From Deltaproteobacteria bacterium (GTDB lineage: Bacteria; Desulfobacterota; Dissulfuribacteria; Dissulfuribacterales; UBA5754), in the NCBI GenBank assembly GCA_036574075.1, contig JAINCN010000028.1, forward strand, positions 1-44,607: 44,607 bases of DNA. Reading direction: 5' to 3'. The notes under the pieces are model-generated. The model did not search any database and was not told the DNA's origin. It saw nothing but the letters and a program-made list of their open reading frames with translations. Below are positions 1 to 7,697 of the stretch, piece after piece. Made by a program: the position numbers and the translations under genes. The first letter of the stretch is position 1. Every line of letters starts with the position of its first letter.

Positions 1-119
1 ATCTCCGAGATCCCAAACGACCCCTGAGGTGCCGAGTTCTTCATTGATCCGTGACAAGGACCCCTCTGTAGTGGTCATTTAGACGCCCTATTCGATGTTC
101 CTCCTTCAGGTCCACTCGA
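1..119. other. Window edge, no gene recognised
   Basis: This stretch lies downstream of the minus-strand methyltransferase. No plausible coding sequence, RNA gene or clear terminator was seen in it. Confidence 0.4.
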
Positions 120-863
120 TCATGTCCGCAGATCCGCCGAGGCCGCAGCCCTTGATATATGGGAAGAAGACGCAAAGGGCTGGGTCTCGCACAGAGACAT
201 CTCCGCCTTGTTGTTCCTGGCTGTCAGCATGGTCCAGTATCCGCAGAGATTCACCCGGGACATCTCCACCACGTCGATGCGGGCCTCCTTCACGAACTGA
301 CAGAGGGAAAAATCGGGGCGGAAACCGAGAAACCGGGAAAGGGGCGAGATCATCCTCTCCATTCCGCAGACAAACGGATGCTCGTGCTGAAAATGGTTTA
401 CGAAGTAGAGTTCGCCGCCCGGACGACAGACCCGGCGCATCTCATCCACAAGCCTGCAGGGATTGGGAACGACCGAGGCGACGTACATGGCCACAACCGC
501 GTCAAAGGAATCGTCCTCGAAGGTCATGTTCTCCGCGTCCATACAGTAGAGGCTGACATGCATGAGCCCTTCACGGCGTCGTCGCTGACGGGCCTTCTCG
601 AGCATCTCCTCGGAGATGTCGATACCGGTGACAGAGATATTCCTAGGGTAAAGCGGGAGGGAAAGACCAGTGCCCACACCCACCTCGAGCACGGAACAAC
701 CGGGCGTGAACTTCATCCTTCTTATAACTGCCTCCCGGCCGGGTTCGAAGATTGATCCGAATGAAAAATCGTAAAAAGAGGCGTAACGCCGATATGCCTT
801 TCGAATGGACTCGATATTGACCGATCCTTCTCTATCATGCCTTTTCAAACGCCTGATTCTCAC
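120..863 (-). CDS. PmtA-like SAM-dependent methyltransferase
   Basis: A 247-residue class I methyltransferase. The SAM-binding motif I (VLEVGVGTGLSLPLYP) lies near residues 59-74, followed by an acidic motif (VTGIDIS) and a DSFDAVV motif. The N-terminal stretch with YRRYASFYD and the late GYWTML segment resemble bacterial phosphatidylethanolamine N-methyltransferases (PmtA type), which make phosphatidylcholine at the membrane. The GTG start at 863 is supported by AGGAGG four bases upstream. The last 30 or so residues run past the usual end of the fold and look unstructured. Related ubiquinone/menaquinone-type methyltransferases cannot be excluded, so the substrate is inferred. It is divergent from hflK, with a MITE between them. 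Confidence 0.7.
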   Translation of the reverse strand: MRIRRLKRHDREGSVNIESIRKAYRRYASFYDFSFGSIFEPGREAVIRRMKFTPGCSVLEVGVGTGLSLPLYPRNISVTGIDISEEMLEKARQRRRREGLMHVSLYCMDAENMTFEDDSFDAVVAMYVASVVPNPCRLVDEMRRVCRPGGELYFVNHFQHEHPFVCGMERMISPLSRFLGFRPDFSLCQFVKEARIDVVEMSRVNLCGYWTMLTARNNKAEMSLCETQPFASSSHISRAAASADLRT

Positions 864-896
864 CTTTCCTCCTGAATAATGCCGATTTCGATAAAA

Positions 897-1047
897 CCTG
901 AATCCGTGAGCCTACGGCCGGGGTATTTGTTTCGTGCGGCAAATAGCCTCCTGTCCATGGGCGCCTCCATGCACAAATACCCCGGCCGTAGGCTTATGCC
1001 TTATGCTGTGAAATCGAAAGGTTGAGTGCATATCTCACGGATTCAGG
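897..1047 (+). repeat. MITE copy R1, internally deleted
   Basis: Begins CCTGAATCCGTGAG and ends with its reverse complement CTCACGGATTCAGG. The inner arms GCCTACGGCCGGGG and CCCCGGCCGTAGGC are intact. It is 151 bp rather than 175 because the part between two GTCCATGGG loop sequences is missing. It also carries a small TTATGCC duplication near the right arm. Flanks are TAAAA and TAAAG, an imperfect target duplication. It sits between a minus-strand methyltransferase and plus-strand hflK. Confidence 0.9.
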
Positions 1048-1195
1048 TAAAGATAGCCAAGGAGCCCACCGAGGTTCGGTTGCCCCAAGTCGTCCAGAAA
1101 GATATTTTACGTGTAATTCTCCGTCAACATCATCCACCTTTACATTCTGTCGCATTTGCAGCTGTAAACCCCCTTTTTACGACATGTGAGGTCCT

Positions 1196-2182
1196 ATGGA
1201 ACGACCACATTTCGGCATTCCCAAGACAGGTGGCATCACAGCCAAACCGCCTGGAATCCGTTCTGTTCTTGCGGTTGTGGGCGGTCTTGCCCTCCTCCTT
1301 GCCGTCTGGAACCTCTGGTTCACGGTGGAACCTGAAGAGGTGGGAATTGTGCTCAGATTTGGCAAGTTTACACGGGAAGTCCCGCCTGGACTCCATTTTA
1401 AGCTGCCCGATCCGCTCGAGACGGTCTTCAAGGTCCCTGTTCAGCGCCAGCTCAAGGAAGAATTCGGGTTCCGCACCGTGGAGGAATTCCGACCGGCTGA
1501 CGCGCAAAAGGTCTACGAGCAGGAGGCCCTCATGCTCACTGGCGACCTGAACGTGGCCTGGGTGGAGTGGTCAACCCAGTACCGCATCAAGGACCCCTAT
1601 CTGTTCCTTTTCAGGATCAAGGACGTCAGGAACACCTTCAGGGACCTGAACGAGGCCGTGATGAAGGCCGTGGTGGGGGACAGGACAGTGAACAACGTCC
1701 TCACCGTTGGAAGGCAGGAGATCTCGGACGAAGTCAAAAAACGCCTCCAGGGCCTCTGCGACCAGTATGAAACAGGCATAACGGTGGATCAGGTAGTCCT
1801 CCAGAACGTCACCCCGCCGGAACCGGTCAAGCCGTCCTTCAACGAGGTCAACCAGGCCCAGCAGGAAAAAGAAAGGCTCATAAACGAGGCATGGTCAGAA
1901 TACAACAAGGCAATCCCCCGTGCCCGCGGAGAGGCATTGCAGCTGATACAGAACGCTGAGGGATACGCCGCTGAGCGCATCAACCGCGCCAAGGGAGACG
2001 CGGCCTTTTTCGAGGCCCTGTACAAGGCCTACCAGAAGGCCCCGGAGGTCACTCGCAAGAGACTCTATATCGAAACCATCGAGGCCGTCTTTCCCCGTGT
2101 GAACCGAACAGTGGTCATGGATGAATCGGCCCGCAATCTTCTCCCCCTACTTAATCTGGACACGGTGGAGGTGAAACCATGA
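1196..2182 (+). CDS. hflK: HflK, membrane SPFH protein of the HflKC complex
   Basis: A 328-residue SPFH/prohibitin-family protein. With HflC it forms a large membrane-anchored assembly around the FtsH protease and modulates it. One N-terminal transmembrane segment lies near residues 25-43 (SVLAVVGGLALLLAVWNLWF). The SPFH core follows (VEPEEVGIVLRFGKF), then a long charged coiled-coil region rich in A, E and R. The start ATG is preceded by GAGG. The stop overlaps the hflC start by 4 nt (ATGA), indicating translational coupling. The family and pairing are clear; FtsH is not encoded in this window. Confidence 0.93.
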   Translation: MERPHFGIPKTGGITAKPPGIRSVLAVVGGLALLLAVWNLWFTVEPEEVGIVLRFGKFTREVPPGLHFKLPDPLETVFKVPVQRQLKEEFGFRTVEEFRPADAQKVYEQEALMLTGDLNVAWVEWSTQYRIKDPYLFLFRIKDVRNTFRDLNEAVMKAVVGDRTVNNVLTVGRQEISDEVKKRLQGLCDQYETGITVDQVVLQNVTPPEPVKPSFNEVNQAQQEKERLINEAWSEYNKAIPRARGEALQLIQNAEGYAAERINRAKGDAAFFEALYKAYQKAPEVTRKRLYIETIEAVFPRVNRTVVMDESARNLLPLLNLDTVEVKP

Positions 2183-3123
2183 AATCCACAATCATCGCCC
2201 TCATCGCCCTCGCCGTCATCGGAATCGCGATCCTGGGAGGTGCCTTTTTCATCGTGGACGAGACCCAACAGGTCGTGATCACCCAGTTCGGAAAACCCGT
2301 CGGCTCCCCCATTACCTCAGCTGGACTCCACGTGAAGGTGCCGTTTCTCCAGAAGGCAAATTATTTCGATAAGAGATTCCTTTCCTGGGACGGAGAGCCG
2401 AACCAGATCCCCACCCAAGACAAGCGCTTCATCTGGGTGGATACGTATGCACGCTGGCGCATCAGCGACCCCTTACTCTTCTTTCAGCGCCTCCGGGATG
2501 AACAGAGGGCCATCACCCGCCTTGACGACATCCTGGACGGAGAGACGAGAAACGTCATCGCCAAATATCCCCTGATCGAGATCGTGAGGTCTTCTGACAT
2601 CGCCATTGCCCAGGCCGCAGGAGACCCGGAAGGGATCAGGTCCCAAGAGGCCATGACATCCATAACCCAAGGCCGGGAGCGTCTCTCCCGCCAGGTCCTG
2701 GAGGCAGGGTCTGCCCGGGTCGCTGACCTTGGCATCGAGCTTCTCGATTTCCAATTCAAACGTATCACCTACGTGGAAGAGGTCAGAAAAGAGGTCTACG
2801 CCCGCATGATCTCCGAAAGGCAGAGGATCGCCGAACAGTACCGTTCCGAGGGTGCGGGCGAGGCAGCCCGAATCGCCGGGGAACGAGAAAGGGAATACAG
2901 GCTCATCACCTCGGATGCCTATCGGAAGGCACAGGAGATCCGCGGTGCGGCAGATGCTGAGGCGGCGAACATATACGCGGCGGCCTATGGGAAGGACCCG
3001 GATTTTTACGCCTTTTACCGCTCTCTTGATGCATACGAAAGGTCCATCGGGGAAAAGACGACGCTTGTCCTCTCGACGGATTCGGATTTTCTCAGGTTTC
3101 TCAAAAAGGAAAAGACCCGCTGA
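2179..3123 (+). CDS. hflC: HflC, partner of HflK
   Basis: A 314-residue SPFH-family protein with an N-terminal transmembrane helix (IIALIALAVIGIAILGGAFF, about residues 5-24). This is followed by the HflC-typical DETQQVVITQFGKP and the SPFH core. The C-terminal half is an amphipathic helix containing AGEAARIAGEREREY and ends with FYAFYRSLDAYE, as in HflC family members. It overlaps hflK by 4 nt and forms one transcription unit with it. Aat follows 11 bases later, so the unit may extend further. Confidence 0.93.
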   Translation: MKSTIIALIALAVIGIAILGGAFFIVDETQQVVITQFGKPVGSPITSAGLHVKVPFLQKANYFDKRFLSWDGEPNQIPTQDKRFIWVDTYARWRISDPLLFFQRLRDEQRAITRLDDILDGETRNVIAKYPLIEIVRSSDIAIAQAAGDPEGIRSQEAMTSITQGRERLSRQVLEAGSARVADLGIELLDFQFKRITYVEEVRKEVYARMISERQRIAEQYRSEGAGEAARIAGEREREYRLITSDAYRKAQEIRGAADAEAANIYAAAYGKDPDFYAFYRSLDAYERSIGEKTTLVLSTDSDFLRFLKKEKTR

Positions 3124-3134
3124 ACCCAAAAACG

Positions 3135-3887
3135 ATGGTCTTTATGCCCATGTTCATCCTGGATCCCAACGACCCCTTTCCACCTCCGGAGCTCGCAGGA
3201 CCGGACGGCCTTCTTGCCGTAGGGGGCGATCTCAGTCCCGAACGCATCATCCGTGCCTACAAAAAGGGGATCTTCCCTTGGTACAACCCAGGCGAACCTG
3301 TACTTTGGTGGTCACCGGACCCCAGATGCGTCCTCGAGCCTGAATGTCTTCACGTCTCCCGTCGCCTGATGCGTACGATCCGGCAAGCAAGATTCACTGT
3401 CACGTTCGACACGGCCTTTGACGAGGTGATCACGTCCTGTGCAGCCATTCGTCTGTCGAACGGCACAGGAACCTGGCTCACCCCGGAGATGATCCTTGCG
3501 TATAAAAGGCTTCACGCCATGGGTCTCGCCCATTCGGTCGAGGCATGGGACAAGGACGTCCTTGCTGGAGGGCTCTACGGCATCGCCCTTGGACAGGTCT
3601 TTTTCGGAGAATCCATGTTCACGCGCATTAAAGACGCCTCGAAGGTCGCCTTCGTCACCCTTGTCCAGGACCTGTCCGCCCATGGATTCAGGCTGATCGA
3701 CTGTCAGGTCCGCTCGGATCACCTCCTTTCCTTCGGGGCCAAAGAGATATCCCGTGAGGATTTCCACGCCCGGCTCAACGATCTCCTGTCCGGGTCAACT
3801 TCCCTCCCGCCTGCCCCTTGGCATCACATCATACATGGAAACGGACAGGATCATCGCCGTCGGCGACATACACGGATGCCGGCTTGA
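3135..3887 (+). CDS. aat: Leucyl/phenylalanyl-tRNA--protein transferase
   Basis: Aat transfers Leu or Phe from charged tRNA to N-terminal Lys/Arg of proteins, creating N-degrons for ClpAP. The family signatures GLLAVGGDLSPERIIRAYKK, GIFPWYNPGEPVLWWSPDPR and a later GLYGIALGQVFFGESMF are all present. At 250 residues it is slightly longer than usual because the last 18 or so codons read into the next gene. In-frame ATGs at 3147 and 3153 are alternative starts. The C-terminal extension is probably not structured. It lies in the hflKC direction with tight spacing. Confidence 0.93.
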   Translation: MVFMPMFILDPNDPFPPPELAGPDGLLAVGGDLSPERIIRAYKKGIFPWYNPGEPVLWWSPDPRCVLEPECLHVSRRLMRTIRQARFTVTFDTAFDEVITSCAAIRLSNGTGTWLTPEMILAYKRLHAMGLAHSVEAWDKDVLAGGLYGIALGQVFFGESMFTRIKDASKVAFVTLVQDLSAHGFRLIDCQVRSDHLLSFGAKEISREDFHARLNDLLSGSTSLPPAPWHHIIHGNGQDHRRRRHTRMPA

Positions 3888-4479
3888 GCTCGAAAGGCTC
3901 CTCGGCATGATCCCATTTGATCCCTCCCGGGACCTCCTCGTCCTTCTCGGTGACTACATCGACAGGGGTCCGGAACCCAGAGGGGTGTTGGAGATCCTTT
4001 CCGGTCTCGTGGATCTGCACCCCGGTCACGTCCGATGCCTCATGGGCAACCACGAGTGGATGTTCCTCAGATACCTGGAGGGCAAGGACACCAATCTATA
4101 TCTCCTGAACGGGGGTGAGACGACGATCGCTGACTATTTCATACAGGGAAAGGGGGTCTCCATCCCGGATCGACACAAGAAGTTTCTTGATTCCCTTGAG
4201 TTCTTTCTTGAAACCGAATCTTATATATTTGTTCACGCTGGGCTCAGGCCTGGAGTGCCTCTGGCCGATCAGACACTGGACGACCTTCTCTGGATCCGTG
4301 ATGAATTCATCTCTTCTTCCTACGATTGGGGCAAACGGGTCGTCTTTGCCCACACGCCGGTGGAAACACCCCTTGTTCAGCCAAACAAGATCGGGATCGA
4401 TACCGGGGCGGTGTACGGAGGACGGCTCACGGCCCTCATCCTTCCTGATCTGACATTCATCTCTGTTGAGAAAAAATAG
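3835..4479 (+). CDS. PPP-family metallophosphatase (Ser/Thr phosphatase/ApaH-like)
   Basis: A 214-residue calcineurin-like phosphoesterase with the complete PPP metal-site signature: GDIHG near residue 11, GDYIDRGPEPRG near residue 39 and GNHEW near residue 67, plus later FVHAG and FAHTP histidine motifs. Bacterial members are protein Ser/Thr phosphatases or diadenosine tetraphosphatases, and the sequence alone does not decide. The ATG at 3835 is chosen because the conserved domain begins there; a longer frame from 3754 would only add residues overlapping aat. It overlaps the aat end by 53 nt. Confidence 0.85.
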   Translation: METDRIIAVGDIHGCRLELERLLGMIPFDPSRDLLVLLGDYIDRGPEPRGVLEILSGLVDLHPGHVRCLMGNHEWMFLRYLEGKDTNLYLLNGGETTIADYFIQGKGVSIPDRHKKFLDSLEFFLETESYIFVHAGLRPGVPLADQTLDDLLWIRDEFISSSYDWGKRVVFAHTPVETPLVQPNKIGIDTGAVYGGRLTALILPDLTFISVEKK

Positions 4480-4488
4480 GGCAAGCAG

Positions 4489-4980
4489 ATGGAAGAACGA
4501 CCCAAAAGAAACTGGCGGGAGATAGATCGCATGCGCGACGGATCCTCACGAGGAAGACGCGCGAGATGCGAGAAAAAGGACACCCTTGAGCGCGCTCTCG
4601 AGGACCCGAGACTCAAGAAAAAATATCTCAGAGAGGCCGAACGGCTCTTTCTGGGGGCCAAGGGGAGACCGGAACACGCCCGTGACATCCGGTCCATCCA
4701 CGAGTCGTACGGGACATCGGGCTTCGGTGCTGCCGTTAAACATTACCTGGAGACATACGGCATGCCGGATGACTGGGCCACGCTCATGCTCCTGCTTGAT
4801 CTCAAGGGAGACGTCCCTACGGTCATCTCGGCCCTCGACGCCCTCGTGGGCCTCGCAGACCAAAAAGGACCGGTGGAGAGAAAAGGCCTTCGCAGCAAGA
4901 TCGACATCATGCGCATCACCGCCAGGGACCCTGAAATCCGGGATGCAGCAGAAGACGCATATAACTCCCTCAAGCCGTGA
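4489..4980 (+). CDS. Uncharacterised charged helical protein upstream of xer
   Basis: I do not recognise this 163-residue protein. The first 60 residues are strongly charged (Arg/Lys/Glu/Asp rich). The remainder looks all-helical, with SGFGAAVKHYLETYG and VPTVISALDALVGLADQKG. No signal peptide, membrane segment or metal motif is visible. It begins 9 nt after the phosphatase stop and its TGA overlaps the GTG of the Xer recombinase (GTGA), so it is probably co-translated with it. A role connected to recombination or chromosome handling is only a guess from context. Confidence 0.75.
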   Translation: MEERPKRNWREIDRMRDGSSRGRRARCEKKDTLERALEDPRLKKKYLREAERLFLGAKGRPEHARDIRSIHESYGTSGFGAAVKHYLETYGMPDDWATLMLLLDLKGDVPTVISALDALVGLADQKGPVERKGLRSKIDIMRITARDPEIRDAAEDAYNSLKP

Positions 4981-5882
4981 AGCAGGTCAGGGACTGGACC
5001 GTCCTCCTCGACGACTATCTCTCCCATCTCACCCTTGACCGGGGGCTTTCCCTCAAGACCGTTGAGGCCTACAGTGCGGACATCATTCGATTCATCTCCT
5101 TCTCGGATCGATCCCGAATAAGCGACCCTGAGACCGTTCGTCCCTCAGACGTGGTCGCCTGGCTCGAAGAGGAACGCGCATCCGGCACCTCCCCCCGCAC
5201 CATGGCCAGGCGCCTTTCCGCCCTTCGGGGCTTTTTCCGTTTCCTCTCCCAGGTCCAGGCCATTGAAACCGATCCACTGACCACCGTAGACACCCCCAGG
5301 ATCGGCCGCACCCTGCCCGGAGTCCTCACAGTGGACATGGTGGAATCCCTCCTCCAGAGACCGGACGTCACAAAACCCGCCGGGCTCAGGGACCGGGCGC
5401 TCCTGGAACTCACCTATGCGAGCGGGCTTCGGGCCTCAGAGGCCGTGGGCCTCAGGCTTCCCGAAATAGATAGACGGCTTTGCTACCTCAGGATCACAGG
5501 CAAAGGAAACAAGGAAAGGATCGTACCCGTGGGAGAGACCGCCATGGAATGGCTCGAAAGATACCTGTCCCAGGCCAGACCGCGTCTCCTCGGAAAGGTG
5601 CAGAGCGACATCGTCTTCGTCGGCAGAGGGGGCAGGCCCCTAACGCGTCAGCGCTTCTGGCAGATATTAAAGGGACATGCAGCAGCAGCCGGTGTCCGCG
5701 GGCCTGTCTCACCCCACACCCTCAGGCACTCCTTCGCCACCCACCTTCTTGCCGGAGGGGCTGATCTTCGCGTAGTCCAGATGCTTCTCGGACACTCGGA
5801 CATAACTACGACCCAGATCTATACACACGTCGATATAAAACGATTGCGGGAGGTCCACAAAAAGTTTCATCCAAGGGGATAA
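4977..5882 (+). CDS. xerD: XerC/XerD-type tyrosine recombinase
   Basis: A 301-residue tyrosine recombinase of the size and layout of chromosome dimer resolution enzymes. The N-terminal SAM-like core-binding domain (residues about 6-100) contains the typical YLSHLTLDRGLSLKTVEAY. Catalytic residues are visible: R152 (ASGLRASE), K176 (TGKGNKER), H247 and R250 (PHTLRHSFATHLL), H273 (LGHSDITTTQ) and nucleophile Y282 (IYTHV). It starts at GTG overlapping the previous stop. XerC and XerD cannot be separated with certainty here, so the symbol is a best guess. Full catalytic set and normal length argue against a phage integrase remnant. Confidence 0.88.
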   Translation: MKQVRDWTVLLDDYLSHLTLDRGLSLKTVEAYSADIIRFISFSDRSRISDPETVRPSDVVAWLEEERASGTSPRTMARRLSALRGFFRFLSQVQAIETDPLTTVDTPRIGRTLPGVLTVDMVESLLQRPDVTKPAGLRDRALLELTYASGLRASEAVGLRLPEIDRRLCYLRITGKGNKERIVPVGETAMEWLERYLSQARPRLLGKVQSDIVFVGRGGRPLTRQRFWQILKGHAAAAGVRGPVSPHTLRHSFATHLLAGGADLRVVQMLLGHSDITTTQIYTHVDIKRLREVHKKFHPRG

Positions 5883-5885
5883 ACA

Positions 5886-6110
5886 TCAAAAAACGCCCAG
5901 AAGCTTCAGCGCGATTTGTGTGCCGAAAAACCACATAATGCAAGCGAAGGCCACCTTGACAAAGCCGGGACCTGCCTTCACCGTCACCTGCGAGCCGATG
6001 GCTGAACCGATGATGCACGCTACGGCTGTAGCCGCAAGAAGCCCCGAAGGTCCACCTGGCCCAAAGCGAAATGCCCGATGGTGCCCACCAAGGAGCTGAC
6101 GGTTACGATT
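5886..6110 (-). pseudogene. TauE/SafE-type permease C-terminal remnant, frameshifted
   Basis: On the minus strand one frame reads GTIGHFALGQVDLRGFL. A second frame continues with ACIIGSAIGSQVTVKAGPG and KVAFACIMWFFGTQIALKLL, ending in TGA at 5886-5888. Together these match the C-terminal part of TauE/SafE (DUF81) anion exporters, with a frameshift near 6040. No start or N-terminal half is present, so this is a decayed fragment. The family assignment is by recognition only. Confidence 0.6.
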
Positions 6111-6131
6111 CAGGAATTGGTATAATGCGCC

Positions 6132-6209
6132 ACGGACCTGCAGATCGACGTCCTGGTCTTCGAGCTCTACAACCTTAAACGCCTTGTCGAAGGAGATCCA
6201 CCACCATGA
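6132..6209 (+). pseudogene. Possible type IIG restriction/methylase C-terminal scrap
   Basis: A short open stretch reads [18 protein letters not shown] before a TGA overlapping the ATG of the next gene. It resembles the IDxLVYELYGL tail of Eco57I-like restriction-modification enzymes. Only about 25 codons remain after an upstream in-frame stop, so the identification is tentative. Confidence 0.35.
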
Positions 6210-7288
6210 ACGACGTATACGATCCGGACGACACAGACCTTGCCGAAATCCCGGCCTTCACCCCCACCGAACTCGCCAACGCCACCGTGGAGGAGCTCCT
6301 TGACTGGGTGGACGAACACGAGGACCGGGTCCCGCGCTCCCTCTTCGACGCCTGCGTTTCGCGCGGGAACGAGATGGTCTCGGCCCTTGCCGCCTATTAC
6401 GACGATATGGAAAGGGCTCTTGACGACCCTGATATCGAGTTACGGTGGACATCCTGGTGGATGTTCATCCATGGCATGTTCATCCTTGGTGCCATCCCAG
6501 GCGAGGAGGCGGGCAAGGTCCTCATAAAGGCGATGCGTTCCACCTCCTTCCGGAAAGACGTGGATATCTTTGACTGGGTGACAGGCCGATCTCCCCATCT
6601 TTTTGCCAACAAGCCCGCGTCAGTGATCCAGCTTGCAAGGGATGCTGCAGAAGACGCGGAAGAGGACCCCTACGTCAGGAGCGAGGCCGTGGACATCGTG
6701 CTCGCCCATGCCATGGCCCAGGGAAAGGATGCCCTGGAGGACGCCCTGGACTGGCTCGCTGGTCTTGTGCAGAAGCCCGGCGACCCCTTTGAAACTTATG
6801 ATTTTCGTTGCATGGCGGCTGAGTCGCTCCTTGATTTCCCGCGAACCAGACACCGAGTCCTGCTCGAACAAATCGCTACGGAACAGGAAGATGAAGATAA
6901 TTATCTCTATTTCTCTACTGACGACATAGAGGAAGCCTTTGCCGCGGAAAAAGACCAGCCGGAATGGCTGAACATGGATGACCCTTTTCGATTCTATGAC
7001 GAAGATGAAATCCGCGCCCGGCAGGAGCGATGGCGGCAGGAGGATGAACTGGATGAGGATGAGATAGAGGATGATCTGGAGGATGAAATAGAGGAGGATG
7101 AAGATAGGTTCCGTCAAGGGGAGCTCTTCCCCTCGGAGGATATACATGCCTACAAGGTCTATGTCAGGAAGTATCCCAAGGTGGGAAGAAACGACCCGTG
7201 CCCATGTGGGAGCGGTAAGAAATACAAGAAGTGCTGCCTTGCAAGGGACGAGGCAGAAGAGTCCGAGCGCCGCAGGAATTTCTCCTGA
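6206..7288 (+). CDS. SEC-C motif protein, DUF1186-like
   Basis: A 360-residue soluble protein. The N-terminal two thirds is helical and repeat-like, with [16 protein letters not shown] and repeated [21 protein letters not shown] segments, resembling DUF1186-type proteins. A very acidic linker (about residues 275-300, Glu/Asp runs) precedes a C-terminal SEC-C zinc motif [18 protein letters not shown] with C332, C334, C343 and C344. SEC-C tails bind zinc and in SecA contact SecB and the ribosome; the role here is unknown. The start has AAGGAGA upstream. The stop TGA lies inside the terminal repeat of MITE R2, so the original C-terminus may have been altered by that insertion. Confidence 0.8.
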   Translation: MNDVYDPDDTDLAEIPAFTPTELANATVEELLDWVDEHEDRVPRSLFDACVSRGNEMVSALAAYYDDMERALDDPDIELRWTSWWMFIHGMFILGAIPGEEAGKVLIKAMRSTSFRKDVDIFDWVTGRSPHLFANKPASVIQLARDAAEDAEEDPYVRSEAVDIVLAHAMAQGKDALEDALDWLAGLVQKPGDPFETYDFRCMAAESLLDFPRTRHRVLLEQIATEQEDEDNYLYFSTDDIEEAFAAEKDQPEWLNMDDPFRFYDEDEIRARQERWRQEDELDEDEIEDDLEDEIEEDEDRFRQGELFPSEDIHAYKVYVRKYPKVGRNDPCPCGSGKKYKKCCLARDEAEESERRRNFS

Positions 7289-7458
7289 ATCCGTTAGATA
7301 TGCACTCAACCTTTCGATTTCACAGAATAAGCCGACGGCTGGGGTATTTGTGGAGTGAGGCGCCCATGGACGGGGCTCGAACGGCAAATCTGCCCCCACG
7401 GACGGGGGCTATTTGCCGCACGGAACAAATACCCCGGCCGTCGGCCCACGGATTAAGG
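7284..7458 (-). repeat. MITE copy R2 (reverse orientation)
   Basis: A 175-bp copy in reverse orientation, starting CCTGAATCCGTTAG and ending GGATTAAGG. It is bracketed by an exact 5-bp direct duplication TTTCT at 7279-7283 and 7459-7463. Its inner arms read GCCGACGG and CCGTCGGC, a paired change from the GCCTACGG/CCGTAGGC of most other copies. It supplies the stop codon of the SEC-C gene. Confidence 0.92.
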
Positions 7459-7697
7459 TTTCTGATAGTGCGGAAAAGCCTGCATCCCCGATGTGGTTTG
7501 CTTCTCGCCGCATCCTGCGCAGGGGTACCTTGAAAATGAGGATTTTCGTTCTATGGCAAGGCGCGAAGACTTTGTAGGGGTAACCCTTGTGGTTTCCCGC
7601 TGTATGTGAGTATTTTTGACCGACATGCCTGCCGGCGGGCAGGCGAGCAACACAGACATCGGAAGAAAGGACCATTTCCCAAGGTTCCAATTAGCGG
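7459..7697. other. Intergenic region upstream of trpE
   Basis: No gene was recognised between MITE R2 and trpE. It contains a dispersed repeat (7574-7610) and the short palindrome CCTGCCGGCGGGCAGG around 7628-7643. No trp leader peptide or attenuator was convincingly visible. Confidence 0.5.
7574..7610 (+). repeat. Short dispersed repeat, partner at 40344-40382
   Basis: GTAGGGGTAACCCTTGTGG and the following CCCGCTGTATGTG recur in inverted orientation, nearly identical, between clpX and the second lon gene. GGGGTAACC/GGTT gives it partial hairpin potential. It looks like a REP-type intergenic repeat. Confidence 0.65.

Noticed and set aside
95-755. Plus-strand frames over the first methyltransferase
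   Set aside because: They are antisense shadows of a clear SAM-dependent methyltransferase and show no domain of their own.
7459-7697. trp attenuator or leader peptide before trpE
   Set aside because: No short frame with tandem Trp codons and no alternative terminator hairpin with a T run was visible.
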